NCBI RefSeq assembly: GCF_016055185.1
Contig: NZ_JAECVR010000016.1
Coordinates: 38,238 to 102,237, forward strand
Reading direction: 5' to 3'
Length of the DNA: 64,000 nucleotides
Origin: Paenactinomyces guangxiensis
GTDB lineage: Bacteria > Bacillota > Bacilli > Thermoactinomycetales > Thermoactinomycetaceae
A program made the position numbers and the translations under genes. The first letter of the stretch is position 1; the number at the start of each line of letters is the position of its first letter. Below are positions 35,318-44,355 of this stretch, piece after piece. The notes beneath the pieces were generated by a model. It worked only from the letters and a program-made list of their open reading frames with translations. It made no database searches and was not told where the DNA came from.

Positions 35318-35989
35318 TTACGCCTGTACAGACTCCGTTTTTTTCTCTGACTCAGTTTCACCTTCCGCTTCATTTTTTACTTCATCCGTCTGGCTTTTTG
35401 CCTGCTCCTCATTTGGCTCTACACCGAGGCGCTGGAACAAGTCTTTACGATCCTGTTCCCATTCCTGCCAGTTAAAAATAGAATCAGGCGGAGGCAGTTC
35501 ATCAATATGGTTGAGGCCAAAATACTCAAGAAACTCTTTCGTTGTCCCGTAGAGAATCGGGCGGCCGGCCCCTTCCGCGCGGCCCACATCGCGTATAAGT
35601 CCCTTTCGTTGCAGCTGCTGAATGATGCGGTCACTTTTGACCCCGCGAATTTCTTCTGTTTCAAGGCGGGTGATGGGCTGGCGGTAAGCAATAATGGCCA
35701 GCGTTTCCAGGGCAGCGCGGGAAAGTTGGGAACGTGTGGGTGCTTGAGCCAGTTTTTCAAAATAAGGGCGATGCTCGGGCAGTGTGGTCATCTGATACAC
35801 TTGTGCCACTTTGACAATTTGCAGACCGCGTCCTGTTTCCTTCCAATCGACACGCATGTCATGGATCAAAAGCTCCACTTCGTGCCTGGCCAGCCCGGTT
35901 ACATCTGCAATCTCTTTGGTACTTAGGCCATCTTCTCCGGCAGCAAAAAGCAAGCCTTCAATCACCGCTTTCATTTCATGGTTTCCCAT
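35318..35989 (-). CDS. scpB: Segregation and condensation protein ScpB
   Basis: About 223 residues, two winged-helix domains (FAAGEDGLSTKEIADVTGL near the start; LAIIAYRQPITRLETEEIRG in the second) and an acidic C-terminal tail rich in Glu and Lys. ScpB dimers join ScpA and SMC in the condensin complex for chromosome segregation. It overlaps the scpA stop (TGATG). An in-frame GTG one codon earlier is also possible. It is the last core gene before the accessory block. Confidence 0.93.
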   Translation of the reverse strand: MGNHEMKAVIEGLLFAAGEDGLSTKEIADVTGLARHEVELLIHDMRVDWKETGRGLQIVKVAQVYQMTTLPEHRPYFEKLAQAPTRSQLSRAALETLAIIAYRQPITRLETEEIRGVKSDRIIQQLQRKGLIRDVGRAEGAGRPILYGTTKEFLEYFGLNHIDELPPPDSIFNWQEWEQDRKDLFQRLGVEPNEEQAKSQTDEVKNEAEGETESEKKTESVQA

Positions 35990-36741
35990 CACGCACTCAC
36001 TTCCGCTTCCTCCAGTTTTTCAATCAGGATCTCGCCAAACAGATCTTTTTGGCGGCAAATGATTTTTTTCAATTTCATTAATTCCAGTAATGCCAAAAAG
36101 GTGGTAATCACGCGCTCTCTGGTTACCTGGTCCCACTCCAGCAACCGGGAGAAAAGAAGATGCCCGCGTTTGAGGAGATCCTGGTAAATTTCTTCCATGC
36201 GGGCACTGACGGAGATTTCCTCCCGTGCTACACGGGTCATTGGTTCCGATGGTTTACGGCTTTTCAAGACATCGACAAACGCCTGTAACAAATCATCAGG
36301 TGTTAAACCATCGACCGGATTCACTGCCGGTGCGTAGGCAGCCAGATCGAGGGCCGGACGTGAGTAAACCTTGTTTCGTTCCTGTTCACGTTCCCTAAGC
36401 AACTCACCGAGCCGTTTGAAGCGTTTATACTGCAACAGCCGCTCAACCAGTTCTTCACGGGGATCAAACCACTCTTCTTCGCCAAGGTTCATCTCATCTT
36501 CACCAAGCTCCTGCCTGGGCAGCAGCATCCGGCTTTTAATGGCGATCAAAGTGGCGGCCATCACCAAAAATTCACTGGCGACATCCAGTTTCATCTCCTG
36601 GGCTTCTGTCAAAATCTCCATATACTGATCAGTAATTTTGGCAATGGGAACTTCGTAGATATCTACTTCCGCCTTTTCAATTAAATGGAGGAGAAGATCC
36701 AGAGGACCTTCAAACATATCCAGCTTAATTTTCACATCCAC
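35989..36741 (-). CDS. scpA: Segregation and condensation protein ScpA
   Basis: A 250-residue kleisin: N-terminal SMC-neck-binding region (MFEGPLDLLLHLIEKAEVDI), LVMAATLIAIKSRMLLPR, and a C-terminal winged helix ending in LLELMKLKKIICRQKDLFGE. It bridges the two SMC heads with ScpB. It follows ribH by 31 nt, so the condensin genes may be read through from the riboflavin operon, a linkage also seen in Bacillus. Confidence 0.93.
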   Translation of the reverse strand: MDVKIKLDMFEGPLDLLLHLIEKAEVDIYEVPIAKITDQYMEILTEAQEMKLDVASEFLVMAATLIAIKSRMLLPRQELGEDEMNLGEEEWFDPREELVERLLQYKRFKRLGELLREREQERNKVYSRPALDLAAYAPAVNPVDGLTPDDLLQAFVDVLKSRKPSEPMTRVAREEISVSARMEEIYQDLLKRGHLLFSRLLEWDQVTRERVITTFLALLELMKLKKIICRQKDLFGEILIEKLEEAEVSA

Positions 36742-36772
36742 GATTTTGGCTCACGACTTTCTATTCAACATA

Positions 36773-37243
36773 TTAACCAAACAACACACGTTGCAGGTTG
36801 GCCATCTCAATCGCGCTTACAGCTGCTTCCCAACCTTTGTTTCCGGCTTTGGTGCCTGCCCGTTCAATGGCCTGCTCAATATTATCCACTGTGATCACTC
36901 CAAAAATGACAGGCAAACTGTGGCGGACCCCGGCAGCAGCCACCCCTTTTGAAACTTCGCTGCAGACATAATCATAATGGCTGGTGGCGCCGCGAATCAC
37001 CGCACCCAGGGTAATAACTGCGTCATATTTGCGTGATGCCGCCATCTGGTCAGCAACCAGCGGTATTTCAAATGCACCGGGAACCCAGGCAACTTCCACA
37101 TTCAGATCCTCTACTCCGTGCCTTTTCAGTGCATCCAGAGCTCCCTCCAACAGTTTACCAGTGATAAATTCATTAAACCGGCTTACGACAATCCCGAATT
37201 TCAACCCTTTACCCACCAGGTTGCCTTCATAAACTTTTGCCAT
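36773..37243 (-). CDS. ribH: 6,7-dimethyl-8-ribityllumazine synthase
   Basis: A 156-residue lumazine synthase: [31 protein letters not shown], and [18 protein letters not shown] with the catalytic His. It condenses the RibB product (dihydroxybutanone phosphate) with the RibD product to make lumazine, normally as a 60-subunit shell around RibE. It follows ribBA by 17 nt and is the last gene of the rib operon; no ribT follows. Confidence 0.95.
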   Translation of the reverse strand: MAKVYEGNLVGKGLKFGIVVSRFNEFITGKLLEGALDALKRHGVEDLNVEVAWVPGAFEIPLVADQMAASRKYDAVITLGAVIRGATSHYDYVCSEVSKGVAAAGVRHSLPVIFGVITVDNIEQAIERAGTKAGNKGWEAAVSAIEMANLQRVLFG

Positions 37244-37260
37244 TGCAGTTCCACCTCAGA

Positions 37261-38454
37261 TCATAAGTGCAATAAATGCCCTAATTTTGTTTTCTTTGTT
37301 TCCATATATTTTCTGTTATTCTTATTGACAGGGAGTTCAATCGGCAATACTTCAACTACTTCTAAGCCATATCCCTTTAATCCTGTTATCTTGCGGGGAT
37401 TATTTGTTAACAGGCGCATTTTTCTTACGCCCAGGTCACGCAAAATCTGTGCCCCAATCCCATATTCCCGCAAATCGTCGCGAAAACCCAGGCTCAAGTT
37501 GGCTTCCACTGTATCCAGGCCTTCTTCTTGCAGTTTATACGCTTTTAATTTATTTAACAATCCGATCCCCCGTCCTTCCTGGCGCATATATAGCAGGACA
37601 CCGGTTCCTTCTTGTTCGATTTTTTCCAAAGCGGCATGGAGTTGCGGGCCACAGTCACAGCGCTGGGAACCAAACACATCGCCGGTGAGGCATTCAGAGT
37701 GAACCCGGACCAGAACCGGCTTTTCCGGATCAATGTTTCCTTTGACAAAGGCCACATGTTCTTTGTCATCAACCTGATTGGAATAACCGACCATCTGAAA
37801 TTCTCCGAACTCTGTCGGCATACGGACAGAGACCACACGCTCAATCAGTGTCTCTTTGCGTCTGCGATAGTGTATCAGGTCTTGAATGGTGATCATCTTG
37901 AGATTAAATTTTTGGGCCAGCTTCATTAAATCAGGAACGCGGGCCATTGTGCCATCTTCCTTAATCACTTCACAGATCACCCCAGCCGGGTATGAATCAC
38001 ACAACCGTGCCAGATCGACAGCTGCTTCGGTATGACCTGCCCTGCGCAGAACTCCGCCCTGACACGCCACAAGCGGGAAAATATGTCCCGGGCGGCGAAA
38101 ATCATGTGGACCTTTCACCGGATCAATCAACTGTTGAATCGTGTCAGCCCGCTCAAAAGCGGAAATTCCTGTGCTGGTGTTAAAAGCGTCCACAGACACC
38201 GTAAACGCTGTCCCGTGGCGATCCGTGTTCCGGTTGACCATTAACGGAAGATCCAATTGTTCCGCTCTTTCTTCTGTCATCGGTACACAAACTAATCCCC
38301 GGCCGTGGGTAATCATAAAATTAATCACTTCCGGGGTCGCCTTTTCAGCAAGAGCGAGCAGATCCCCTTCATTCTCCCTGTCTTCATCATCAACCACGAT
38401 GATCAATTTGCCCTGTTTCAAATCGTCAATCGCTTCTTCAATGGAATGAAACAT
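37261..38454 (-). CDS. ribBA: Bifunctional DHBP synthase / GTP cyclohydrolase II RibBA
   Basis: A 397-residue two-domain enzyme. Residues 1-200 are RibB ([18 protein letters not shown] with acidic metal ligands; [15 protein letters not shown]). Residues about 201-397 are RibA with the zinc motif [18 protein letters not shown] and [13 protein letters not shown]. They make 3,4-dihydroxy-2-butanone 4-phosphate and open the GTP ring, the two feeder steps of riboflavin synthesis. Both active sites look complete. Confidence 0.95.
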   Translation of the reverse strand: MFHSIEEAIDDLKQGKLIIVVDDEDRENEGDLLALAEKATPEVINFMITHGRGLVCVPMTEERAEQLDLPLMVNRNTDRHGTAFTVSVDAFNTSTGISAFERADTIQQLIDPVKGPHDFRRPGHIFPLVACQGGVLRRAGHTEAAVDLARLCDSYPAGVICEVIKEDGTMARVPDLMKLAQKFNLKMITIQDLIHYRRRKETLIERVVSVRMPTEFGEFQMVGYSNQVDDKEHVAFVKGNIDPEKPVLVRVHSECLTGDVFGSQRCDCGPQLHAALEKIEQEGTGVLLYMRQEGRGIGLLNKLKAYKLQEEGLDTVEANLSLGFRDDLREYGIGAQILRDLGVRKMRLLTNNPRKITGLKGYGLEVVEVLPIELPVNKNNRKYMETKKTKLGHLLHL

Positions 38455-38522
38455 ACTTCCTCACCTCCGTTAAGTTTCACGTATACCCTGTTTTTAGAAG
38501 TCCTTTTTTATAATTATTAAAC

Positions 38523-39161
38523 TTACACAAACCCGGTTTGTTTCAATTTTTCCAGGCCGAGCGGTTGTGAGGACGGCATGTTTGCCCACTTTGCAAGGTA
38601 TTTTCCAATCATATCGCACTCAATATTTACCAGATCTCCCGGTTTGGCAGATTGAAGCTGTGTATGTTCAAGGGTATGGGGGATCACGGAAACGGTAAAG
38701 AAATCACTTCCCACATCCACGATGGTTAAACTGATTCCGTTCACGGCGACAGAACCTTTTTCAATCATGTACCGGGTCAATTCCGGGGCTGTACGAAAAC
38801 CAAATAAAACTGCATTTTCAAAAGGCCGGCGCTCAATAATCGTGCCCGTTCCATCTACATGACCCTGGACGAAATGGCCGCCCATCCGCTGTCCGGCCGC
38901 TACAGCCCGCTCCAGATTAACCGGGGATGAAGGTTGAAGATATTTCAGATTGGTTCGCTTCATCGTCTCCGGCATCACATCAGCCGTAAAATAGAGTGAG
39001 CCCTGACGGGTGACAGTTAAGCAAACACCGTTTACAGCAATACTGTCCCCTAATTTTGTTCCTTCAAGTACCTTTTCACATTGAATTGTTAACTCCATCG
39101 CCATCCCCGATTTTGATATCTGGCGAATATGTCCTACCTCTTCTACCAATCCGGTAAACAT
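38523..39161 (-). CDS. ribE: Riboflavin synthase alpha chain
   Basis: A 212-residue protein with two homologous lumazine-binding barrels: MFTGLVEEVGHI and VNGVCLTV in the first, VDGTGTI and VNGISLTIVDVG in the second. It dismutates two lumazines into riboflavin and the RibH substrate. Lies 14 nt after ribD and 68 nt before ribBA. Length is typical. Confidence 0.94.
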   Translation of the reverse strand: MFTGLVEEVGHIRQISKSGMAMELTIQCEKVLEGTKLGDSIAVNGVCLTVTRQGSLYFTADVMPETMKRTNLKYLQPSSPVNLERAVAAGQRMGGHFVQGHVDGTGTIIERRPFENAVLFGFRTAPELTRYMIEKGSVAVNGISLTIVDVGSDFFTVSVIPHTLEHTQLQSAKPGDLVNIECDMIGKYLAKWANMPSSQPLGLEKLKQTGFV

Positions 39162-39175
39162 GAACCCGCCTCCCG

Positions 39176-40270
39176 TTATTCATTTACAATATAACCTGTC
39201 ACACAGAGATCTTGACCAAATTGCTCAATACTGATATCGCACAACGTCCGCGCTTCAGCCATTTTAGCGGGACTTTCTCCTTCCACCGAGGTTGGACTGT
39301 CTTTGCCCCCAATCAGTTTTGGAGCAATAAAAGCGATCACCTTCTGCACACGGTTTTCAGAGAGCAAGGAGGCATTAACCTCTCCCCCTCCTTCAACCAG
39401 CAGGGACAAGATACCTTTTTCACCCAGATGGCGAAGCAGAGGTTCCCATCCGACACGCGGACCCGCTCCGGCCGGGATCACTTCTACCCCTTTCTCCCTC
39501 AATCGCTTCTCCTTTTCAAAATCTCTCGCCTCAGTCGTAAAAATCCATGTCGGTGCTTCGCTCGTGTCAACCACATTCGCATCGATCGGGATTCGCAGGG
39601 AACTGTCGACGATAACACGAAGCGGGTTGACTCCCCCTGTCTCCAACCGAGTGGTAAGGCGGGGATTATCAGCGAGAACTGTCCCGACACCTACCAAGAT
39701 AGCATCATACCGGTGTCGCAATTGGTGGACGTATTGCCTTGATGCTTCCCCGGTGATCCAACGGCTGTCTCCGCCTGCTGTCGCAATTTTGCCGTCAAGC
39801 GTTGTGGCTGTTTTCAGTGTGACAAAGGGTTTGCCTGTTCTCCGGTGATGAAAATAGGCTTCATTGAGCTTCAGGCATTCTGTTTCCAACACTCCTGAAA
39901 TCACTTCAATCCCCGCTTCGCGCATGCGGGATATCCCCTTGCCCGATACATTCCTGTCAGGATCTACCGATCCAATCACCACTTGTTTCACCCCGCACGA
40001 GATAATTTTTTCTGTGCAGGGCGGGGTGCGACCGTAATGGACACATGGCTCTAACGTGACATAAAGGGTACACCCCTTTGCTTCAGCCCCCGCCATGTTG
40101 AGAGCATACACTTCCGCATGTGGAGTGCCCGCTTTCAAATGGGCCCCTGAACCAATGATGCGTCCCTCTTTTACAGCAACAGCGCCGACCATCGGATTTG
40201 GCGAGGTCTGCCCAGCTGCCGACTTTGCCAGCTCATATGCCAGACGCATCCAATCTTCGTGCTTACTCAT
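39176..40270 (-). CDS. ribD: Bifunctional riboflavin deaminase/reductase RibD
   Basis: A 364-residue enzyme. The N-terminal deaminase has HAEVYALNMAG and LEPCVHYGRTPPC (zinc ligands His, Cys, Cys). The C-terminal reductase has KTATTLDGKIATAGGDSRW and SLLVEGGGEVNASLL. It carries out the second and third steps from GTP. I start at ATG 40270 with AAGGAGA 5 nt upstream; the longer frame from 40369 would run back through the terminator in the leader. It is the first gene behind the FMN riboswitch. Confidence 0.94.
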   Translation of the reverse strand: MSKHEDWMRLAYELAKSAAGQTSPNPMVGAVAVKEGRIIGSGAHLKAGTPHAEVYALNMAGAEAKGCTLYVTLEPCVHYGRTPPCTEKIISCGVKQVVIGSVDPDRNVSGKGISRMREAGIEVISGVLETECLKLNEAYFHHRRTGKPFVTLKTATTLDGKIATAGGDSRWITGEASRQYVHQLRHRYDAILVGVGTVLADNPRLTTRLETGGVNPLRVIVDSSLRIPIDANVVDTSEAPTWIFTTEARDFEKEKRLREKGVEVIPAGAGPRVGWEPLLRHLGEKGILSLLVEGGGEVNASLLSENRVQKVIAFIAPKLIGGKDSPTSVEGESPAKMAEARTLCDISIEQFGQDLCVTGYIVNE

Positions 40271-40303
40271 TCTGTTCTCCTTACCTGTAAAAATAAATGA
40301 AAA

Positions 40304-40326
40304 GCCCCGATCATAGTGACCGGGGA
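40304..40326 (-). terminator. Riboswitch-linked terminator before ribD
   Basis: CCCCG...CGGGG hairpin followed on the minus strand by TTTTCATTTATTTTT, between the FMN aptamer and ribD. It fits FMN-dependent premature termination. Confidence 0.8.
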
Positions 40327-40440
40327 CGACCGTTTTTCGGGAAGAAGCAGATTGTATACCGCTTTCCAAAGTTAAGCATAGTCAAATAAACCTTCAACTC
40401 CAGTGCAAAAAACACATGTTAAAGGGTACACAATCCTACC

Positions 40441-40570
40441 ATCCTTCTCCCATCCAGACTCTAACTGTCGGCTTCGGAGTTGCACCGAATCCACCGCTCA
40501 CGCGGGTCACGGACTGAGGCAAAAAACTGCCATCACCGCCGGTCGGGAATTTCACCCTGCCCCGAAGGAT
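40441..40570 (-). promoter_or_regulatory. FMN riboswitch (RFN element)
   Basis: The minus strand carries the conserved RFN blocks: P1 stem ATCCTTC/GAAGGAT closing the element, GGGGCAGGGTGAAATTCCC, GACCGGCGGT, a variable hairpin around CCCGCGTGAGCGG, GATTCGGTGCAACTCCGAAG, CCGACAGT and AGTCTGGATGGGAGAAGG. One position differs from the usual GTGAAATTCCG box (GTGCAACTCCG). It binds FMN and controls ribDEBAH through the terminator at 40304. Confidence 0.95.
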
Positions 40571-40603
40571 GTTGCTATTCAATTAGATTTGATCCTAAGT
40601 TTG

Positions 40604-40632
40604 AGTATAGCTGAACAAACACAAAATGTCGA
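40604..40632 (-). promoter_or_regulatory. Promoter of the rib operon
   Basis: TCGACA (-35, 40627-40632) and TATACT (-10, 40604-40609) with 17-nt spacing on the minus strand, about 30 nt before the riboswitch. The -35 lies inside the ctaA terminator stem. Confidence 0.7.
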
Positions 40633-40651
40633 GGAAATTGCTCCCCGACAT
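40626..40651 (-). terminator. Intrinsic terminator after ctaA
   Basis: Minus-strand ATGTCGGGGA / TCCTCGACAT stem (one G-U pair) followed by TTTGTGTTTG, 20 nt past the ctaA stop. Confidence 0.7.
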
Positions 40652-40670
40652 GAGATCTCCCATCCCGTCC

Positions 40671-41648
40671 TTATGACAAAACAGGAGTGCGGCTATTGAC
40701 AGACTCACCGGATTCCCGCTTCCAGGGCAAACCCAGTTGCATACACAGATAGCTGAGAACGGAGAAAAAGACGGAAATAATAGTTGTATGAAGCAGAGCA
40801 GCCATCAGTTGTCCGCCGGTGAAAACGGTGATCATGCCACTGAGGGCCTGAATCGTAATCAGGATAAATGCCAGCCAGCTGCCCCGCAAGAGATCTTCCC
40901 GCGCTCGATAGCGGCGAATGACAGCCACCAGGAAACACAAGACACACAGCCAGAGTGTGATGGAAGCGTAACGGTGGAGCATATGAATCCCGGCCAGGGA
41001 TGAAAAACTGGGAAAATAGGTTTCACCACAGAGCGGGAAAGAAAAACCGCAGCCCATCGTTGCTTCCGCATGGCGTACCAGTGCCCCTGTATACACTACG
41101 ATATAGGTGTAGACGGCCAAACCCCAGACTGTGTAACGAATCCGCCCGGAGACAGGGGCATTTCGTGTAACCGTCTTCCCTTCCCCTTCTGTTTCTCTTG
41201 AAAGCTGAAATAAGTAAACAGTCAGCAAAACAACGCTGGCAAAAGATATCAGCGAGAAACCAAAGTGAAGGGCAAGTGCCGCTGTCTTGGCAAAGGACCC
41301 TTCAAACACGACCGTCAAGGCCCCAAGCGCCCCTTGCAACACGACAAAGAAAAGGCTCATAAAGCCCAAAACTTTAACGCGGCGATTCTCACGATAGGCC
41401 AGCCAGGCCCAAACTGTTAAAGTTAGGATTAAAAACCCGACTCCACCTGAAACAATCCGGTGGCTGTATTCAATCACCGTTTCAATGGGCAACGACTCCG
41501 GAATTAACTGTCCGTGACAGAACGGCCAGGAGTTTCCACAGCCTTTTCCGGAACCTGTTTTTGAAACGATTGCTCCCATCAGCAACATCAAATAAGAGCC
41601 GAAGGAGGTGACAACAGCAAGTATTTTTAGCAAGCGATGTTTTTGCAT
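40671..41648 (-). CDS. ctaA: Heme A synthase CtaA
   Basis: A 325-residue membrane protein with about eight TM helices and two half-repeats. The first extracellular loop has GKGCGNSWPFCHGQLIP with paired Cys, the second GCGFSFPLCGETYFP, and four helix histidines (EYSHRIVSGG, ALHFGFSL, HMLHRYAS, ALLHTTII) bind heme. It oxidises heme O to heme A for aa3-type oxidase. The ATG at 41648 follows GGGGA. In B. subtilis ctaA lies next to ctaB elsewhere; here it stands alone upstream of the rib operon. Confidence 0.92.
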   Translation of the reverse strand: MQKHRLLKILAVVTSFGSYLMLLMGAIVSKTGSGKGCGNSWPFCHGQLIPESLPIETVIEYSHRIVSGGVGFLILTLTVWAWLAYRENRRVKVLGFMSLFFVVLQGALGALTVVFEGSFAKTAALALHFGFSLISFASVVLLTVYLFQLSRETEGEGKTVTRNAPVSGRIRYTVWGLAVYTYIVVYTGALVRHAEATMGCGFSFPLCGETYFPSFSSLAGIHMLHRYASITLWLCVLCFLVAVIRRYRAREDLLRGSWLAFILITIQALSGMITVFTGGQLMAALLHTTIISVFFSVLSYLCMQLGLPWKRESGESVNSRTPVLS

Positions 41649-41798
41649 CTCTATTTCCCCTTTGCAGGCGGATCTTTCAAACCACATCATAACACATGTA
41701 CCGCCCCCGGAGGCAACCTGCCACCCAATAGGCACAAACTTTCCAAAAACCCGCTACATTTACAGTTATCACTTGCCACAGATCAACCGGGTCCTCTC

Positions 41799-43250
41799 CT
41801 ATTTTCTAAATCTGTTTTTAAACAAATAAACGGTCACCCATAAGCCTCCAAATAAAAGTAAAGCAATTAAAATCCCAAACGAAATATATCCCCAATACTG
41901 TTTAAAAGATAGCCCCTTGTCAATATTTTCAGACACTGACCAACCGTCTGCCAGGACGGAGATAATTACAAAAAAGAAGCTGGCAATCATAATTGCATTC
42001 TGATTACGGTTTCTCCGGTCATTATCTTCCATGTCGATCAAAGCGGTGATCGCATCCAGTTCCAGTTGTAACTCCTCCATAAGTTCCTCAATCCGAAAAG
42101 CGGTACGCATCAATACATATAAATTGGCCTGGTGAGTAATATGGCTGACCTGCTTAAATGAAGAACGCAATTTAAAAAGAACCATTCTGTTTTTTAATGA
42201 TTCTACGGAGGGTCTGTCTTTTGCTGACGGATTAATTTTTTGAAAATGATCTTCCGACCGAAACGGAAGCCGGGAAGCCAGTATTGAAAAGTACTGCAAT
42301 GCAAAATATTGGTGTAAAACCAGAATATAAAGATAAAAATAAGTCCTCTTTACATTGTTGATATGGTTTTCCAAAAAAAATTGATTGGTTTTCTCATTTT
42401 CAACCAGGTGGCTTACTTGTGCCGCACCTTCCAAAGAAATTCCCCAGTAACTGTTTTGAAAAGTTTGCAGCACTTCCGGGTTATCCGTCAAATTAAACTC
42501 CGACTCAGCAGGAAGGTAGGTTTTTTTAAAAGAACGGCGCATTAGAAATAAATAGTTTTTCAGCAGATTTTCATATTCGGTATCAGGCCTGCCCCACACG
42601 CTTTTGTCCAGAACAATTCCGCTGTAAACAAGTGCCCTCCGTGGAAGTCCCTTTGCATTTTCAAAAAACGTTTCCACCTTGATCTCTGAAAGCAGGTTTA
42701 AAGTTGTTTCACCCAGACATAACGTTTGTCTCACTTTTTCCGGTTGTTTTGGCCGCGGCTTCCGGTGTATTTTGTGTCTGTATTGAGAGATTTTTTTTAA
42801 ATAATAGTTACAGCTGATAAGATCATCAACAGCTGTTCCGGAGGGGTAACGGATCTCATACACCATAAAACCAACTTGTGTTTCAAATAAATAGACAACA
42901 ATTTCACCAATAGAAAACGCGTAAGACTCCCCGGCCGGTGTAAAAGTTACAAGCTCCTTCGTGTTGTTCGGAAGCCAGTGTGCAGACTTTCCCGCAGGTT
43001 CAAGCACCAATCTTTTCCCAATCGCTTCATTCTGCCCGGGGCTGCAATCAATTAAGTGATCCACATGCTGAAATAACTGTTGCTTGGAATCATTCTTCAA
43101 CCTCCAAAGACAAGTGTTTGAACCGGCTTTTGTGGCCGAAGCAAGAGTTTGCACGGCTGTTTCATAGGGCATCAGGTAGGCAAAAGGGATAACCAGATAG
43201 GTAATTTGACGCTCCACGAGTGGCGGAGCTGAACAGTTTGCCTCCGGCAT
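41799..43250 (-). CDS. Membrane protein of unknown function, TetR-linked
   Basis: A 483-residue protein without a recognised domain. A long soluble region (about 1-410) includes VEIRYPSG-like and helical segments, with a coiled-coil-like stretch (FRIEELMEELQLELDAI), and two C-terminal membrane helices (about 415-435 and 450-475). The layout loosely recalls CorA-type proteins, but no GMN motif is present, so that is not claimed. ATG 43250 has AAGGAGG upstream. It follows the tetR gene by 16 nt, so it is probably the repressed partner. Confidence 0.6.
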   Translation of the reverse strand: MPEANCSAPPLVERQITYLVIPFAYLMPYETAVQTLASATKAGSNTCLWRLKNDSKQQLFQHVDHLIDCSPGQNEAIGKRLVLEPAGKSAHWLPNNTKELVTFTPAGESYAFSIGEIVVYLFETQVGFMVYEIRYPSGTAVDDLISCNYYLKKISQYRHKIHRKPRPKQPEKVRQTLCLGETTLNLLSEIKVETFFENAKGLPRRALVYSGIVLDKSVWGRPDTEYENLLKNYLFLMRRSFKKTYLPAESEFNLTDNPEVLQTFQNSYWGISLEGAAQVSHLVENEKTNQFFLENHINNVKRTYFYLYILVLHQYFALQYFSILASRLPFRSEDHFQKINPSAKDRPSVESLKNRMVLFKLRSSFKQVSHITHQANLYVLMRTAFRIEELMEELQLELDAITALIDMEDNDRRNRNQNAIMIASFFFVIISVLADGWSVSENIDKGLSFKQYWGYISFGILIALLLFGGLWVTVYLFKNRFRK

Positions 43251-43266
43251 CTGCTGGTCCTCCTTT

Positions 43267-43899
43267 CTACTCCCGACGGTAAACGCCATATTTTAATATT
43301 TCGACCATCTGTTCCATTTCCTGCAAAGCATCATCAAATTGGGACAGCCCTTTATCCTCATTAACCTGAAAACGTTGTAACCATTGGTTCCTCATCGCTT
43401 CCAGGCTTAACATCACCAGTTGGATCGCTTTCTCTTGATCGATTTCGGGACGAAATTTTGAGTGATCAATCCCTCTTAGCATAAACGAATAGCTAATAGC
43501 CTCCGTTTGCTCATAGCGTTGTTTTATTTCTTCTGCGATCTCTGCCGGCGCGTCCGCAAATGCGATCATCAGAATACGGTACTCTAAAGGGTGATCAAGA
43601 AACATTTTCATTTTCGCTTTCCCCAGTTCCAGCAATCGTTCAAAAAAATCCGCGGACATTTCTTCCATATAAGGCTGCATATGGTTTAAAAGAAGGTTGA
43701 AACAATAATCTAGTGTTGCCAGAAAGAGATTTTTCTTGTTCTTAAAGTAATGAAACAATAAACCTTTTGATATATTGGCCTCTTGAATGATTTGATTGGT
43801 GGATGCCCGTTCATAACCGCACCGGGCAAATTCTTTTATTGCCGCTTGTAACACTTTATCCCGTTTATCTTCCGGAATCTGTTGGTATGGATCGGCCAA
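43267..43899 (-). CDS. TetR-family transcriptional regulator
   Basis: A 210-residue TetR protein: helix-turn-helix near 15-55 (KVLQAAIKEFARCGYERAST, IIQEANISKGLLFHYFKNK) and a C-terminal ligand-binding helical domain of the TetR_C type. Upstream are two palindromes (43922-43935 and 43965-43980) sharing the TTGACCA core, probable operators, so it likely represses itself and the downstream membrane-protein gene. The ligand is unknown. Confidence 0.88.
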   Translation of the reverse strand: MADPYQQIPEDKRDKVLQAAIKEFARCGYERASTNQIIQEANISKGLLFHYFKNKKNLFLATLDYCFNLLLNHMQPYMEEMSADFFERLLELGKAKMKMFLDHPLEYRILMIAFADAPAEIAEEIKQRYEQTEAISYSFMLRGIDHSKFRPEIDQEKAIQLVMLSLEAMRNQWLQRFQVNEDKGLSQFDDALQEMEQMVEILKYGVYRRE

Positions 43900-43921
43900 T
43901 CAATCACACCTCCTCATCAGT

Positions 43922-43980
43922 TGACCAAGTGGTCACTCATTGGCTGTTATTATCTTATCCTATTTTGACCAATTGATCAA
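43922..43980 (-). promoter_or_regulatory. Paired TetR operators
   Basis: TGACCA-ag-TGGTCA (43922-43935) is a perfect inverted repeat. TTGACCAATTGATCAA (43965-43980) is a near-perfect one with the same half-site. They are centred about 44 nt apart, just upstream of the tetR start. Autoregulation is inferred. Confidence 0.7.
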
Positions 43981-43982
43981 AA

Positions 43983-44355
43983 AAGTGAAAATCAACTCAG
44001 CACATAAATATGACCAGTGCGACAACCCACCGGGTTGCTTATGACTGGTTAGAAAGTCCGTTTCCGGAAGTTCTTGAGTTGCCGGGAGTAGAAATAGCCA
44101 GACATACGGCCAAAACGATGGATAAAATATCATCTTCAACTAGGTAAGGTATCTGATAAAAAGACCGCCCGAATATGGAAAATCCGTTCAGAGAACGGGT
44201 TTCATTCCATTTTTTAGGGCTAACAGTTATATTGTCTTTTAAGAAAGGAAAAAGGGATCATTCCCTACGTAGAATACGTAAAGAACTGTCCCTAATTATA
44301 GTCCAGTTTGGGGTTCAGCGGTCTTTTCGTTTACCTTTGGGTGTCAGGATTAGGC
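43983..44355. other. Unassigned region between tetR and lysA
   Basis: About 370 nt with no convincing gene. Two short plus-strand frames exist (44009-44146, and 44175-44369 running into the lysA end), without good ribosome sites or recognised families. A small CCGTTC-aga-GAACGG hairpin lies at 44184-44198. It may hold decayed coding sequence. Confidence 0.4.

Noticed and set aside
39212..39742. Plus-strand frame of 176 codons inside ribD
   Set aside because: Opposite strand of a clear RibD gene; no ribosome site and no recognisable domain.
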